A stretch of DNA of 25,138 nt from NCBI GenBank assembly GCA_964431735.1, contig CAYSLJ010000107.1, forward strand, positions 1 to 25,138, given 5' to 3'. Under the pieces are notes generated by a model. That model was not told the DNA's origin, searched no databases, and worked only from the letters and a program-made list of their open reading frames with translations. Position numbers and translations under genes: made by a program. Below are positions 1 through 8,911 of this stretch, in pieces (the first letter of the stretch is position 1; each line of letters begins with the position of its first letter). Source of the DNA: CALARM01 sp964431735. GTDB lineage: Bacteria; Vulcanimicrobiota; SpSt-956; JAKJGF01.

Positions 1-159
1 TAACTATAATTTTCAGTAAAGGTGAATTTACCTGTCGTAAAAAAACGCAATCGATATATAATGGGAAAATTGAAAAAATAAACTGAGTCAGGGATTTAAT
101 ATTTATGTTCAAGTTTTAGCTGATAGCTGACAGTTAACTGATTAAGGCTTAGAAAAATC
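1..159. other. Non-coding left edge
   Basis: No convincing gene is seen. The stretch lies downstream of the flavodoxin/ferredoxin gene. It includes two copies of the 7-bp unit TAGCTGA at 117-130, followed by the 10-bp palindrome CAGTTAACTG at 131-140. This is a third heptamer type, different from the CGTAACG and GTGAAAA units elsewhere. No T-rich terminator hairpin stands out. Confidence 0.5.
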
Positions 160-1656
160 TTATTTAACTTTCCTCAATCTCTCCGGCTTCCATCTGTCAA
201 AACCTTTATATCTCTTATATTTTTCCTCATTTAATGTTTCCCCTGTTATCTGTATGGCATTTACAGGACAGAGATTATAACACCTGAGACACATACAGCA
301 GTTCCTCCCGAATTCAGGATATTGTTTCTCGAAAGTAATATTTGCCATAGGGCATGTTTCAGCACAGAAACCGCACCGGGTACATCTGGCATGGGCAAAA
401 AGGTTTGCCGCCATAAAACTCTCAAGATATTTCACTCCCATCCTCTGACTTACTCCTATGGCATAACCTCCGAGGTTTTTGCCTTCAAAAAGCACTTTTC
501 CCGTAAGCAATTCTTCTACTATTTCATCTACTGCTCTGCCTGCCATTTCATAATAAGAGTTCAATTCGTCGCCGTTTTTTATGTCAAAGAAATCAAATTT
601 CGGTACCTTCAGGTTATTCGGCATCAATACATATGTCGCGAGAACGGACTTATAACCTTTTTCTCTGAGCATTTCTCCCGGCAGATTTACGGCATCTCCT
701 CCTACCATTAATATAGTGGAAACGGTGGCAAGTTTCCTCTTTCCTCCTTCAGGGAGAAGAGGTATGAGTTCTTTTACAGGAAGAGGGATGTCTGACGCAT
801 AACATGGGAATGCCAGTATAAGTGTAGACCCTTCAGGGATAAATTCGGAAAGCTTCTGTTTCAACATATGTTCATCAGGTTTTTTATTAAAATCCCTTCC
901 GCATTCCATATGGAGTTTACCTGCTTCAATTACCTCACAGGCATGATTATTTTTCAACAATCCTTCTTTTATTTTATTTACCACCCAGTGAGTATTGCCT
1001 GTTCCTGAAAAATATAATATCCTGAAATCTCTTTTTATATCTTCGTCAGGTATGTCAAGTATCATCGACACATCGAAATATTCAGGCTTATAAGGTTCTT
1101 CAAGGGCACCATCGAAAAATTTCATAATCAGTCTGGACAGAGGATTCTCCATTATCTTTCTGGCATATTCTCTGTTTTCCCAGAGGCTGATATCGATAAA
1201 ACTTCCGTCCTCCTTTGTAAGGAGAAGACCTCCTTTGCAGTTGATAAAATTTACCCATCTGGAAAGGAATTTTTCTGTTTTAACGGCAGATTGAAGGGAA
1301 TCAAAGGTTTTAAATTTTCCTTTAATTACGAGTGCTACAGGTTTCTGACTCCTTGAATACATATTCAGTTTTATTGAAACATCGTAAAAATCCATGGTAT
1401 AAGTATTTAATATATTATCTTCAAAGGTTTTTATTAAATCGACTGTTTCGGGGCTTTTCATGGAACTCAAGGCGTCTTCTTCAGATACCCAGAGGCTTAT
1501 ATCTACAAGATATCCTTCCTGATTTTTCAATACAATTCCGCCCTTACATCCTTTCATGGCACCCGATGCGGAAGAAATAAAATCATCATATATTTTTTCA
1601 ATTTTCTCCGCAAAATCAGGATTTTTTAACTGTGCAGTTATTACGGCTGACTTCAC
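160..1656 (-). CDS. EFR1-type flavodoxin/ferredoxin fusion with two N-terminal ABM-like domains
   Basis: A 498-residue cytoplasmic redox protein in three parts. Residues about 1-100 and 104-200 are tandem copies of one ferredoxin-fold domain of antibiotic-biosynthesis-monooxygenase (ABM) type: both contain CKGG, then an acidic turn, then DISLW. Residues about 211-400 are a flavodoxin-like domain with the FMN phosphate loop SGTGNT at 217-222 and the AFPCYASDIP segment near 283-292. The C-terminus has two 4Fe-4S motifs, with Cys425/428/431/435 and Cys453 or 454/456/459/463, each ending in CP. The flavodoxin plus ferredoxin layout matches the EFR1 family; the paired ABM domains are an addition. 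Start is GTG, overlapping the stop of the upstream gene in GTGA, with AGAGGGGG seven bases before it, so translation is probably coupled. It likely moves electrons between ferredoxin and flavin; the substrate is unknown. Confidence 0.8.
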   Translation of the reverse strand: MKSAVITAQLKNPDFAEKIEKIYDDFISSASGAMKGCKGGIVLKNQEGYLVDISLWVSEEDALSSMKSPETVDLIKTFEDNILNTYTMDFYDVSIKLNMYSRSQKPVALVIKGKFKTFDSLQSAVKTEKFLSRWVNFINCKGGLLLTKEDGSFIDISLWENREYARKIMENPLSRLIMKFFDGALEEPYKPEYFDVSMILDIPDEDIKRDFRILYFSGTGNTHWVVNKIKEGLLKNNHACEVIEAGKLHMECGRDFNKKPDEHMLKQKLSEFIPEGSTLILAFPCYASDIPLPVKELIPLLPEGGKRKLATVSTILMVGGDAVNLPGEMLREKGYKSVLATYVLMPNNLKVPKFDFFDIKNGDELNSYYEMAGRAVDEIVEELLTGKVLFEGKNLGGYAIGVSQRMGVKYLESFMAANLFAHARCTRCGFCAETCPMANITFEKQYPEFGRNCCMCLRCYNLCPVNAIQITGETLNEEKYKRYKGFDRWKPERLRKVK

Positions 1657-2045
1657 TTAAATTCCCCCTCTTCTATTTTTTTCAATCCTTTAAGAACCTT
1701 TTCGAAACCGGCTTTATACATAAAAGGAGATTCCTTAGAACCATAAGGAAGACTTTTCAGATAAGAAAAATGTTCTTCAAGTTCTGTCACTATGGCTTTC
1801 AATAAATCTCTGAAATCACCGGGTTCTTCCTCACATTTTTTTAATGCCATTGACCTGGCCTTACTCATACCGTCAGATTCCGTATTTGCCGCCTCTATAT
1901 AATCAAAAATTTCCTCTCTGAATTTGCTCTTACTCAGATGAGGAGCCTGATGGCGAAATTCTTCCAGATACATCCAGGAAGGTTTCGGATTAATATCAGA
2001 TAAAATCTCTTCAAGTTTTTTTCTGTACTTTTTTATGATAATCAC
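1653..2045 (-). CDS. Small helical protein of unknown function
   Basis: I do not recognise this protein of about 130 residues. It is rich in Lys and Glu, has no signal peptide or membrane segment, and looks all-helical (for example the stretch around residues 80-125). Its last codon runs into the start of the flavodoxin/ferredoxin gene (GTGA overlap), so the two are one transcription unit and may work together. The start is odd. The frame is closed by TAA just upstream, and the only standard start, GTG at 2043-2045, uses the last G of the AAGGAG ribosome site. The next codons, ATT ATC ATA, are the ones at normal spacing, so initiation may use a non-standard codon. Confidence 0.65.
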   Translation of the reverse strand: MIIIKKYRKKLEEILSDINPKPSWMYLEEFRHQAPHLSKSKFREEIFDYIEAANTESDGMSKARSMALKKCEEEPGDFRDLLKAIVTELEEHFSYLKSLPYGSKESPFMYKAGFEKVLKGLKKIEEGEFK

Positions 2046-2089
2046 TCCTTATTATAGTTATTTTCAAAACTATCCATAAATAATGACCT

Positions 2090-2157
2090 CGTAATGCGTA
2101 AAGCGTGATGCGTGATGCGCGATTAAACCCGTCATGCGTTACGCGTTACCCGTTACG
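2090..2157. repeat. Inverted pair of CGTAACG-type heptamer arrays
   Basis: Left arm: CGTAATG, CGTAAAG, CGTGATG, CGTGATG (2090-2117). Right arm, after a short AT-rich gap: GTCATG, CGTTACG, CGTTACC, CGTTACG. The right arm is the reverse complement of the left unit type, so the region can fold into an imperfect hairpin. It sits between two minus-strand genes, downstream of the first YCF48 gene. The rest of 2046-2232 is AT-rich and shows no gene. Confidence 0.75.
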
Positions 2158-2232
2158 ACAAATTAAATTCTAATAAGTTATGAAATACACTATATATCCG
2201 TCTATTTTATTATAGCCAATAAAATTAAAATT

Positions 2233-4113
2233 TTATTTTTTTATCCTGAGAGTCCGAAAAATTGTATTCCAGTTATTACCTCCGTCACATGTATTTATAA
2301 TAATACACGATCCCCCGTTATGTCCTTTATATGCAAGGTCTGTGCTGGTACCTCCCACTGCCCATCCGGTATTGTTATCAAAAAAATGAATATCCAGAAG
2401 CAATTCCGGAATATCTTCCCTCTGATAATTCCAGGTAATCCCTCCGTCATTACTGTGTAAGATTATCCCCGTAAAAGTTCCGTCACTTTTTTTTCTTCCT
2501 CCGATAACCCATCCGTTCTTAAGATCGGTAAAACATACCTCTGTCAGACTGGCATCTGCTTTAAATACATTCCATGTAATCCCTCCGTCTGAGGTATGAA
2601 GTATTGAACCGTCAACGCCTGTTACATAACCGTTATTTTTATCAACAAAACAGATAGACGTGAGCTGTTCATCCATTTTTTTATACCGAACATTCCAGGA
2701 ATTGCCTCCGTCCTGTGTATTTATTACAGTGCCCCCGAAACCTGCGGCCCAGCCGTTCAGTTTATCAGTAAAATAAAGTGCCATAAGAGGGTCTGCCAGG
2801 CCGCTTCTCTGGTTTTGCCAGGTTTTCCCGCCGTCTTCTGTATGAAGGATTTTTCCTCCGTCCCATCTGCCTCCTGCAATCCAGCCTGTCATAGAATCTA
2901 CAAAATATATCTCCAGCAGATCTTCATCTGTTCCCACATCAACTTTTATCCAGTTCTTACCGCCGTCTGCTGTATGTAAGAGAAGACCACCGAACCCTGT
3001 TATCCATCCGTTATTTTTATCGGTAAAAAATACTCCCGTAATTTTTTCTTCATTTTTATCATCTGTTCGGCCGTTCTGAAGTTTCCAGTTCATACCTCCA
3101 TCGTCTGTATGTAATATAGTACCTCCTCTGTAAAAAGAACTGCCTCCTGCCCAGCCGTTATTTGCATCAGGAAAATAAACGCAGCGGAGTTCTTTTGATA
3201 TGCCGCTGTTCTGAATATGCCATGTAAGACCGCCGTCATCCGTATAATACAGAGAACCTTCTTTACCGGAGACCCAGCCATGGTTACTGTCTGTAAAAGA
3301 AATTTTCACAAAAGGTTCCCTCCCGGTTTTCTGAGAAGTCCAGTTAGTGCCTCCGTCAGATGTATGTAAAACAGTTCCGTCATCTCCTGCAATCCAGCCG
3401 TTAAGAGAGTCTGCAAAAGTGACATCATAAAGATTATCTGAGCCGTTATTAAAAATCTTCCAGTTTTTTCCTCCGTCAGTGGTGTGAAGGATTGAACCTT
3501 TATTCCCGACAACCCATCCGTTCTGACCTGAGAAAAATATTCCATTTACGACAGTGTCTGTATTCATAGTTAAAAATTCCCAGTTATTACCTCCGTCAGT
3601 AGTATGAAGGATTCTTTTATCTTCGAGAACCCAGCCGTTATTTTTATCTGTAAAGATTATATCGGAAAGATCTTTATCTGTGCAGATCCCCTGTTTTATC
3701 CAGGAAAAACCGCTGTCAGAGGTATGAAGTATTACCCCCCCTCCTCCGCATACCCAGCCGTTCTGTTTATCGGTAAAACATATAGATGTCAGAAAAGGGC
3801 AGTTACTTTTATAATAACTCCATGTAAGGCCATGGTCATTCGTATGGAATATGACACCGGAAACAGATACAATCCATACTTCTTTACCGTCTGCCACATA
3901 AATATCTGTAAAATCATCAGTTGTATTTAAATCCATGAACTGCCATGTATGGCCTCCGTCCTGTGTATAAAAGATAGTTCCGCTCTCCCCTGCAACCCAT
4001 CCGTTTAAGGAATCGGCAAAATCAAGGCCTGAAAATATTCTGTCCTGTCCGTAAGTTATGCCCGATAACAATATTAAAAATAAGATAAAATTTAAAGAGA
4101 AAAATTTTTTCAT
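2233..4113 (-). CDS. Secreted 14-repeat YCF48/BNR-like beta-propeller protein
   Basis: A 626-residue exported protein. A signal peptide covers about residues 1-22 (MKK, then a hydrophobic stretch ending GITYG). The rest is 14 repeats of roughly 43 residues with the pattern D-x-x-N-G-W-[VIA]-x-G-x-x-G-x-I-L-H-T-x-D-G-G-x-x-W. This is typical of the YCF48-like and BNR sialidase-type propeller families. Fourteen units would fit two seven-bladed propellers. Repeats 8, 10, 13 and 14 carry loop insertions, with RWDGG in repeat 10. ATG start after AAAGGAATTATT. It is paralogous to the gene at 9050-10939 repeat by repeat. YCF48 itself assists photosystem II assembly, but nothing here points to photosynthesis; a role in surface binding or envelope assembly is a guess. 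Confidence 0.85.
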   Translation of the reverse strand: MKKFFSLNFILFLILLSGITYGQDRIFSGLDFADSLNGWVAGESGTIFYTQDGGHTWQFMDLNTTDDFTDIYVADGKEVWIVSVSGVIFHTNDHGLTWSYYKSNCPFLTSICFTDKQNGWVCGGGGVILHTSDSGFSWIKQGICTDKDLSDIIFTDKNNGWVLEDKRILHTTDGGNNWEFLTMNTDTVVNGIFFSGQNGWVVGNKGSILHTTDGGKNWKIFNNGSDNLYDVTFADSLNGWIAGDDGTVLHTSDGGTNWTSQKTGREPFVKISFTDSNHGWVSGKEGSLYYTDDGGLTWHIQNSGISKELRCVYFPDANNGWAGGSSFYRGGTILHTDDGGMNWKLQNGRTDDKNEEKITGVFFTDKNNGWITGFGGLLLHTADGGKNWIKVDVGTDEDLLEIYFVDSMTGWIAGGRWDGGKILHTEDGGKTWQNQRSGLADPLMALYFTDKLNGWAAGFGGTVINTQDGGNSWNVRYKKMDEQLTSICFVDKNNGYVTGVDGSILHTSDGGITWNVFKADASLTEVCFTDLKNGWVIGGRKKSDGTFTGIILHSNDGGITWNYQREDIPELLLDIHFFDNNTGWAVGGTSTDLAYKGHNGGSCIIINTCDGGNNWNTIFRTLRIKK

Positions 4114-4139
4114 AATAATTCCTTTCTTAAAAATAAGGA

Positions 4140-4213
4140 GTGAAAAGTGAGTAGTGAATAGTGAATAGTGGGAAATGTCCTGTTCTTTTCACTTTTCACT
4201 TTTCACTTTTCAC
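4140..4213. repeat. GTGAAAA/TTTTCAC heptamer hairpin
   Basis: The left arm has five degenerate 7-bp units (GTGAAAA, GTGAGTA, GTGAATA twice, GTGGGAA; 4140-4174). The right arm has four perfect TTTTCAC units (4186-4213). The arms are reverse complements around an 11-bp loop. The element lies between divergently transcribed genes (YCF48-type to the left, nadC to the right), so it is not a simple terminator. A trace of the CGTAATG-type unit follows near 4228-4245. Confidence 0.8.
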
Positions 4214-4386
4214 TATAACACTGTAATCGTGATACATAATGCGTCAGCAGGGTGTATCTTTATAGAAACATTATATCATGGAATCAAATTTTTGCTATCT
4301 GACTCAAAGGACCCGTTAAAGGAATTCGTGTAATTAAAATAGAATATTCTCTGAATAATTTTATCTATTAAGGGAGAAGATAAATA

Positions 4387-5217
4387 ATGAAAAAAGAAAT
4401 AGAAAAAGTGATAAAGGGTGCGTTAAAAGAAGATTCAGGGAAAAAAGGCGATATTACAAGTAATGCCATCTTTGAGGATGAAACAGGCGAATATATAGTA
4501 TTATCCAAAGATAACGGCATTTTATGCGGTAAAGAAATCTTCGAAAAAGTCTTTCATATGATTGATGAAACCTGCACAATCGATTTTCACTTTAATGATG
4601 GCGACAGAATAAAAAACGGTGATATCGTTGCAGAATTAAAAGGGAAAGTCGCCAGTATTTTAACCGGAGAAAGAGTAGGGCTGAATTTCATCTGTCATTT
4701 AAGCGGAATTGCCACAAAAACGTGGCATTTTGTCCAGAGAGCAGAAGGAAGAGTAAAAATTCTGGATACAAGAAAAACAGCGCCTGGATTACGAATACTT
4801 CAAAAATATGCTGTACGTTGCGGAGGCGGATATAATCACAGGATGGGATTATATGATATGGTAATGATCAAGGACACCCATATCGATGCAGCGGGAACTA
4901 TAACGAAAGCAGTTAAAAAAATAAGGAATAAATGGGGAAAAAAATATAAAATAGAGGTTGAAACAAGAAATTTATCTGAAGTAAACGAAGCACTGGAATG
5001 TAAAATTGATAGAATAATGCTGGATAATATGGATACTGAAACGATGAAAAAAGCAGTCGATTTAATAGGCAAAAAAATTGAAGTAGAAGCTTCGGGAAAC
5101 ATGTTTCTGGAAAGAATCCAGGAAGTATCTCATACAGGTGTGGATTATATTTCCGCAGGAGAACTGACCCATTCCGTGAAAGCCTTCGATTTTTCTTTAA
5201 AGAAAAAAATCAGGTAA
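4387..5217 (+). CDS. nadC: Quinolinate phosphoribosyltransferase (nicotinate-nucleotide pyrophosphorylase)
   Basis: Converts quinolinate and PRPP to nicotinate mononucleotide with loss of CO2, the third step of de novo NAD synthesis. At 276 residues it has the usual family length. Landmarks are the DTRKTAPGLR substrate-binding segment at residues 127-136, GGGYNHR at 146-152, the MIKDTH segment near 160-165, EVETR near 190, and a C-terminal SGN followed by a YISAGELTHS-type phosphate-binding end. It is first in a nadC-nadA-nadB operon, with 13 bp to nadA. GGGAGA lies nine bases before the ATG. I found no clear promoter or repressor palindrome in 4214-4386. Confidence 0.95.
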   Translation: MKKEIEKVIKGALKEDSGKKGDITSNAIFEDETGEYIVLSKDNGILCGKEIFEKVFHMIDETCTIDFHFNDGDRIKNGDIVAELKGKVASILTGERVGLNFICHLSGIATKTWHFVQRAEGRVKILDTRKTAPGLRILQKYAVRCGGGYNHRMGLYDMVMIKDTHIDAAGTITKAVKKIRNKWGKKYKIEVETRNLSEVNEALECKIDRIMLDNMDTETMKKAVDLIGKKIEVEASGNMFLERIQEVSHTGVDYISAGELTHSVKAFDFSLKKKIR

Positions 5218-5230
5218 GGAAGAGAAGATA

Positions 5231-6280
5231 ATGAATGAAGATTTGATTTCTAACATAAAAGAAAAGAAAGACCTTCTGAAAGATAAACTTACCATACTGG
5301 CCCATCATTATCAGAATATTGAGATTGTAAAACTGGCTGATGTAATCGGAGATTCCTATAAACTTGCAGTGGAAGGCAGCAGGAGTAATGCCGAATTTAT
5401 CCTTTTCTGCGGCGTAAAATTTATGGCAGAAGGTGCAGGTATTCTCGCAAAAAAAACACAAAAAATTGTAATGCCTGACATAGAGGCAGGGTGTCCTATG
5501 GCTGAAATGATAACGGCAGAGAAGGCAAAAGAAGTTTATAATAAAATAAGAGAACACTGTAATAAAGAAGTGGTGCCGGTAGTATATGTAAATTCTTACG
5601 AAGATATGAAGAATTTCTGCGGCGACCGGGGAGGGTCTGCCTGTACAAGTTCCAATGCAAAGAAAATACTTGAATATTATTTCAATCAGGGGAAAGCTGT
5701 GTTTTTTTCTCCTGATTACAACCTGGGCATAAATACTGCAAAATCACTCAACCTGAAAAAAGATGAAATCATAAAAATAAAAAGAAATTTATCCTTTGAA
5801 GGCAATATTAAAACGGGCCGGCTATTTATATGGGACGGTTTCTGTATTGTCCATAAAATGTTTACGCCTTCCCATATAGTTAATCTCAGGGAAAAATATA
5901 AGGACATAAAGATTATAGTCCATCCCGAATGTGACGAAGAAGTTGTCACAATGTCGGACATGGCAGGGTCTACAGAAAAAATATGGCATACCGTAAGAAA
6001 CAGTAAAGCAGGTTCCGTATGGGGCATAGGGACAGAGTTCAATTTCGTAAAAAGACTTGCAGAAGAATGTAAAGATAAAACAGTTATACCGTTAACGGAA
6101 TCGTCATGCAGTAATATGGAAAAAATAAGCCTTTCCGATCTGGCCATGTCCCTGGATTCAATTTCCGGCTATATGAAAGGCTCAGGTGAATTAAGATTTG
6201 AAATAAAAGCCTGTGAAAATTTTAAAGAATATGCAAAAAAATCTTTAGAGAAAATGATTGAAATTTCAGAGAGAAAATGA
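5231..6280 (+). CDS. nadA: Quinolinate synthase, 4Fe-4S enzyme
   Basis: Condenses iminoaspartate from NadB with dihydroxyacetone phosphate to give quinolinate, using an oxygen-sensitive 4Fe-4S cluster. The 349-residue length is close to the Bacillus-type form. The three expected cluster ligands are visible: Cys88 in EAGCPMAEM, Cys234 in HPEC, and Cys293 in ESSCSNM. The start has the usual AHHYQ and GDSYKLA motifs, and SACTSSNA lies near residues 136-143. AAGGAAGAGAAG precedes the ATG. It lies 13 bp after nadC and 22 bp before nadB, consistent with one transcript and substrate hand-off between enzymes. Confidence 0.95.
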   Translation: MNEDLISNIKEKKDLLKDKLTILAHHYQNIEIVKLADVIGDSYKLAVEGSRSNAEFILFCGVKFMAEGAGILAKKTQKIVMPDIEAGCPMAEMITAEKAKEVYNKIREHCNKEVVPVVYVNSYEDMKNFCGDRGGSACTSSNAKKILEYYFNQGKAVFFSPDYNLGINTAKSLNLKKDEIIKIKRNLSFEGNIKTGRLFIWDGFCIVHKMFTPSHIVNLREKYKDIKIIVHPECDEEVVTMSDMAGSTEKIWHTVRNSKAGSVWGIGTEFNFVKRLAEECKDKTVIPLTESSCSNMEKISLSDLAMSLDSISGYMKGSGELRFEIKACENFKEYAKKSLEKMIEISERK

Positions 6281-6302
6281 GTAAAATCCGGGAGGAAAAA
6301 AA

Positions 6303-7868
6303 ATGAGAGCAATCTATGATGTCATAATAGTCGGAACAGGCATTGCCGGCCTGACTGGCGCCATATATTTAAAAGAAAAAGGACTCAATGTTCTGGTTAT
6401 AACAAAAAATGATGTTATATGCGAGACAAATACCAATTATGCCCAGGGAGGTATTATTGCCTGGAAAGAAACTGACAGCCCGGAAAAACTTGCAGACGAT
6501 ATATTTAAAGCAGGATACCATTATAATAATATTGATGCGGTACATAAGCTTGCAGAAAAAGGACCGAAGCTTGTTTTTGATTTTCTGATTGACAGGCTCG
6601 ACATACCATTTATAAAATCATCAGACGGTTCAATAGACTATGCGGGAGAAGCGGCACATTCGGAAAGAAGAATTGTACATTATAAAGATCATACCGGTGA
6701 AAAAATACAGGAATATCTGATAAATTATGCAAAAAAAATCGATATTCCCATATTAATCTCACATACGGCCATAGATTTGATCTCAAACAACCATCATTCA
6801 AGAGATTGTCAGGAACTTTATAAACCCCGGGAAATAATGGGAGTATATGTTCTGGATAATAAAACGGAAGAGGTTAAAACATATTTTTCCCACTATGTCA
6901 TACTTGCCACAGGGGGAGTCGGCAATCTATATCAGCATACGACAAATCCTCCTTCCTCAACAGGCGACGGCATGAGTATGGCATACAGAGCAGGCGCCGA
7001 TATTATAAATGCCGAATTTATACAGTTCCATCCTACATGCCTTTTTCATAAAGATATTAAAAGATTTTTAATCTCAGAATCCCTGAGAGGAGAAGGGGCG
7101 AAACTGCTTGATCCTTACGGGAGGGAATTTATAGAACGTTATACTCCGATGAAAGAACTTGCCCCCCGCGATGCCATTGCAAGAGCACTGTTCGAGGAAA
7201 TGAATAAACTCGGCACTGAATATATGCTTTTAGATCTTGCCAGTTACTATAAAGGCGAAAGGCCTCTTAAGGAAAGATTTTCCCGTATATATACAAAATG
7301 CCTGTCAGGCGGTATAGATATAACAAAAGAACCTATACCGATTGTACCTGCTGCTCACTATATATGTGGCGGTATAAAAGTAGATCTTTACGGAAGAACA
7401 TCCCTGAAAAATCTATATGCTACGGGGGAAGTAAGCTGTACAGGCCTTCATGGCTCAAACAGGCTTGCTTCTACATCACTGCTGGAAGGATTATTATGGG
7501 GAAAGGAAGCAGCAGAGGATATTATCAATAATTTTAAAGAAATAAACAGAGAGAGATTCAACGAAATTCCCGACTGGAAACTGCCGGATCTTGTAGAAGA
7601 ATTTGACCCCCTCCTTTTAAAACAGGATCTTCAGGCCATTCAGCTTACAATGTGGAATTATGCAGGCATTGTAAAAACAAAAAAAGGACTGGAAAGAGCA
7701 CAGGCAGATCTTAATTACTATTCACACAGAATTTTTAAATTTTACAGAGAAGCAAAATTAAACAGAGATATTATTGAATTAAGAAATGCGATTGTAAGTG
7801 CTTTACTTATCGTCAGTTCCGCACTTCATAATGATAACTCCAGAGGATGTCATTACCTGAAAGGCTGA
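6303..7868 (+). CDS. nadB: L-aspartate oxidase (FAD flavoprotein)
   Basis: Oxidises L-aspartate to iminoaspartate, the first step of de novo NAD synthesis. In low-oxygen cells it can use fumarate in place of oxygen. The 521 residues are typical of the family. The FAD-binding GTGIAG is at residues 11-16. TNYAQGG follows near residue 44, then SLRGEGAKL, HYICGG and the diagnostic GLHGSNRLASTSLLEGL block, and a helical C-terminal domain. GGGAGG lies seven bases before the ATG. Last gene of the nadCAB operon. The stop is followed by about 40 bp and then a CGTAACG repeat element. Confidence 0.95.
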   Translation: MRAIYDVIIVGTGIAGLTGAIYLKEKGLNVLVITKNDVICETNTNYAQGGIIAWKETDSPEKLADDIFKAGYHYNNIDAVHKLAEKGPKLVFDFLIDRLDIPFIKSSDGSIDYAGEAAHSERRIVHYKDHTGEKIQEYLINYAKKIDIPILISHTAIDLISNNHHSRDCQELYKPREIMGVYVLDNKTEEVKTYFSHYVILATGGVGNLYQHTTNPPSSTGDGMSMAYRAGADIINAEFIQFHPTCLFHKDIKRFLISESLRGEGAKLLDPYGREFIERYTPMKELAPRDAIARALFEEMNKLGTEYMLLDLASYYKGERPLKERFSRIYTKCLSGGIDITKEPIPIVPAAHYICGGIKVDLYGRTSLKNLYATGEVSCTGLHGSNRLASTSLLEGLLWGKEAAEDIINNFKEINRERFNEIPDWKLPDLVEEFDPLLLKQDLQAIQLTMWNYAGIVKTKKGLERAQADLNYYSHRIFKFYREAKLNRDIIELRNAIVSALLIVSSALHNDNSRGCHYLKG

Positions 7869-7910
7869 TTTCCCAGTGATTATAAAGGTAAATATTCCGC
7901 CGGTTATAGT

Positions 7911-7979
7911 CGTGACGCGTAATGCGTAACGCGTGACATAAGGAAAACCTTTATTGCATGCTTATGGTCAGGTCAATAA
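7911..7979. repeat. Partial palindromic element, heptamer core plus one end
   Basis: Four 7-bp units (CGTGACG, CGTAATG, CGTAACG, CGTGACA; 7911-7938) are followed by a flank shared with 14282-14372 and 16430-16534: AGGAAAACCTTTATT, then GCATGC, then the end TTATGGTCAGGTCAATAA (7962-7979). The opposite terminal repeat is not visible, so this is a one-ended copy. Confidence 0.7.
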
Positions 7980-7984
7980 TAAAA

Positions 7985-8012
7985 TTGCCAGTTATCAGCA
8001 TATATATATGAT
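7985..8012 (+). promoter_or_regulatory. Candidate sigma70-type promoter for the GIN-domain gene
   Basis: TTGCCA (7985-7990) and TATGAT (8007-8012) are separated by 16 bp; each differs from consensus at one base. Transcription would begin near 8019, giving a leader of about 80 bases before the ATG at 8100. The stretch 7996-8064 is very AT-rich, so a chance match is possible. Confidence 0.4.
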
Positions 8013-8099
8013 TTATACCAATTACTCTGGACAGGATATATATTTAATTATATAATTATATCACTGAACAAAAAATATAAAAGAGGTGAATTTTTAATA

Positions 8100-8813
8100 A
8101 TGAAAAGATTAATTGCTATTTTCCTGGCCTTATTCTTTCTTGCCATAATTTACTCTTCCCTTTCCGCAAAAGAAATATATGATGTAACAGCTGAAACTAT
8201 AGGTAATACAAAATTTCATACAATCAATTTTCAGATATCAAACGGAAAATTATTTATAAAGCAGGGTAAAACTCAGAGCCTTGAAGTAAAAATAGATGAA
8301 AACCAGCTTTCTTTATTACATACTGATATACAGGACGGAATCTTAAAAATTTATCTGAGCGGATATGAATCAGGTGCAGGGGCGAAATTTTATCTTACCG
8401 TAGAAGACTTAAAAGCTATACATCTCACAGGTTCAAACAGTGATATAACGGCAAAAGAAAAAATAAAAGTAGATGAACTGGAGATAAAACATAACCTGAG
8501 TCCCGGTAAAATCAATCTTATAGTCGAGGCAAATATAATTAATACGGAACTCGGTTCATCAGGTGATATAAACCTGGCAGGGACTGTGAAAAATCATCAT
8601 ATTTCATTACTCGGTTCGGGAGATATAACATCTTTCGAGCTTCTGTGTGAACGGTGTGAAGTAAATATTCTCGGCAGCGGTACTGTTGAAGTAAATGTGA
8701 CTGAAAAGCTGGATGTAAAAATAATGGGTACCGGAGAAGTTCTATACAAAGGAAAACCTGAAGTAGAGAAACAGGTTATTGGAAATGGAACATGTAAAGA
8801 ATTTAAAGAATAA
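8100..8813 (+). CDS. Exported GIN-domain (DUF2807) protein
   Basis: A 237-residue protein with an N-terminal signal peptide (about residues 1-23, MKR then a hydrophobic stretch ending SLSA). The remainder is short beta-strand repeats with recurring Gly-Ser/Gly-Thr turns: TGSNSDI, LGSSGDI, LGSGDI, LGSGTVEV, MGTGEV. This is the hallmark of the putative auto-transporter head GIN domain, which folds as a right-handed beta-helix. The family is exported and of unknown function, often suggested to bind envelope or surface components. Two cysteines lie close together in LLCERCEV. AGAGGTGA lies about ten bases before the ATG. It is a single gene, separated from nadB by a repeat element. Confidence 0.8.
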   Translation: MKRLIAIFLALFFLAIIYSSLSAKEIYDVTAETIGNTKFHTINFQISNGKLFIKQGKTQSLEVKIDENQLSLLHTDIQDGILKIYLSGYESGAGAKFYLTVEDLKAIHLTGSNSDITAKEKIKVDELEIKHNLSPGKINLIVEANIINTELGSSGDINLAGTVKNHHISLLGSGDITSFELLCERCEVNILGSGTVEVNVTEKLDVKIMGTGEVLYKGKPEVEKQVIGNGTCKEFKE

Positions 8814-8911
8814 AAAAATTTATCTGATAGAAGATTTACAAACAGTTATAGCTCCGCAGGAAAACAACAGGTAAGGATCTGTCTGGACATCATCATAGGT
8901 ACAGTTTATAT

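Noticed and set aside
2233..4113. Regularly spaced short repeats (CCTCCGTC and similar about every 130 bp), CRISPR-like at first sight
   Set aside because: The spacing and degeneracy match codons for DGG in a 14-repeat protein; units are not identical and the frame is open throughout. The same applies to 9050-10939.
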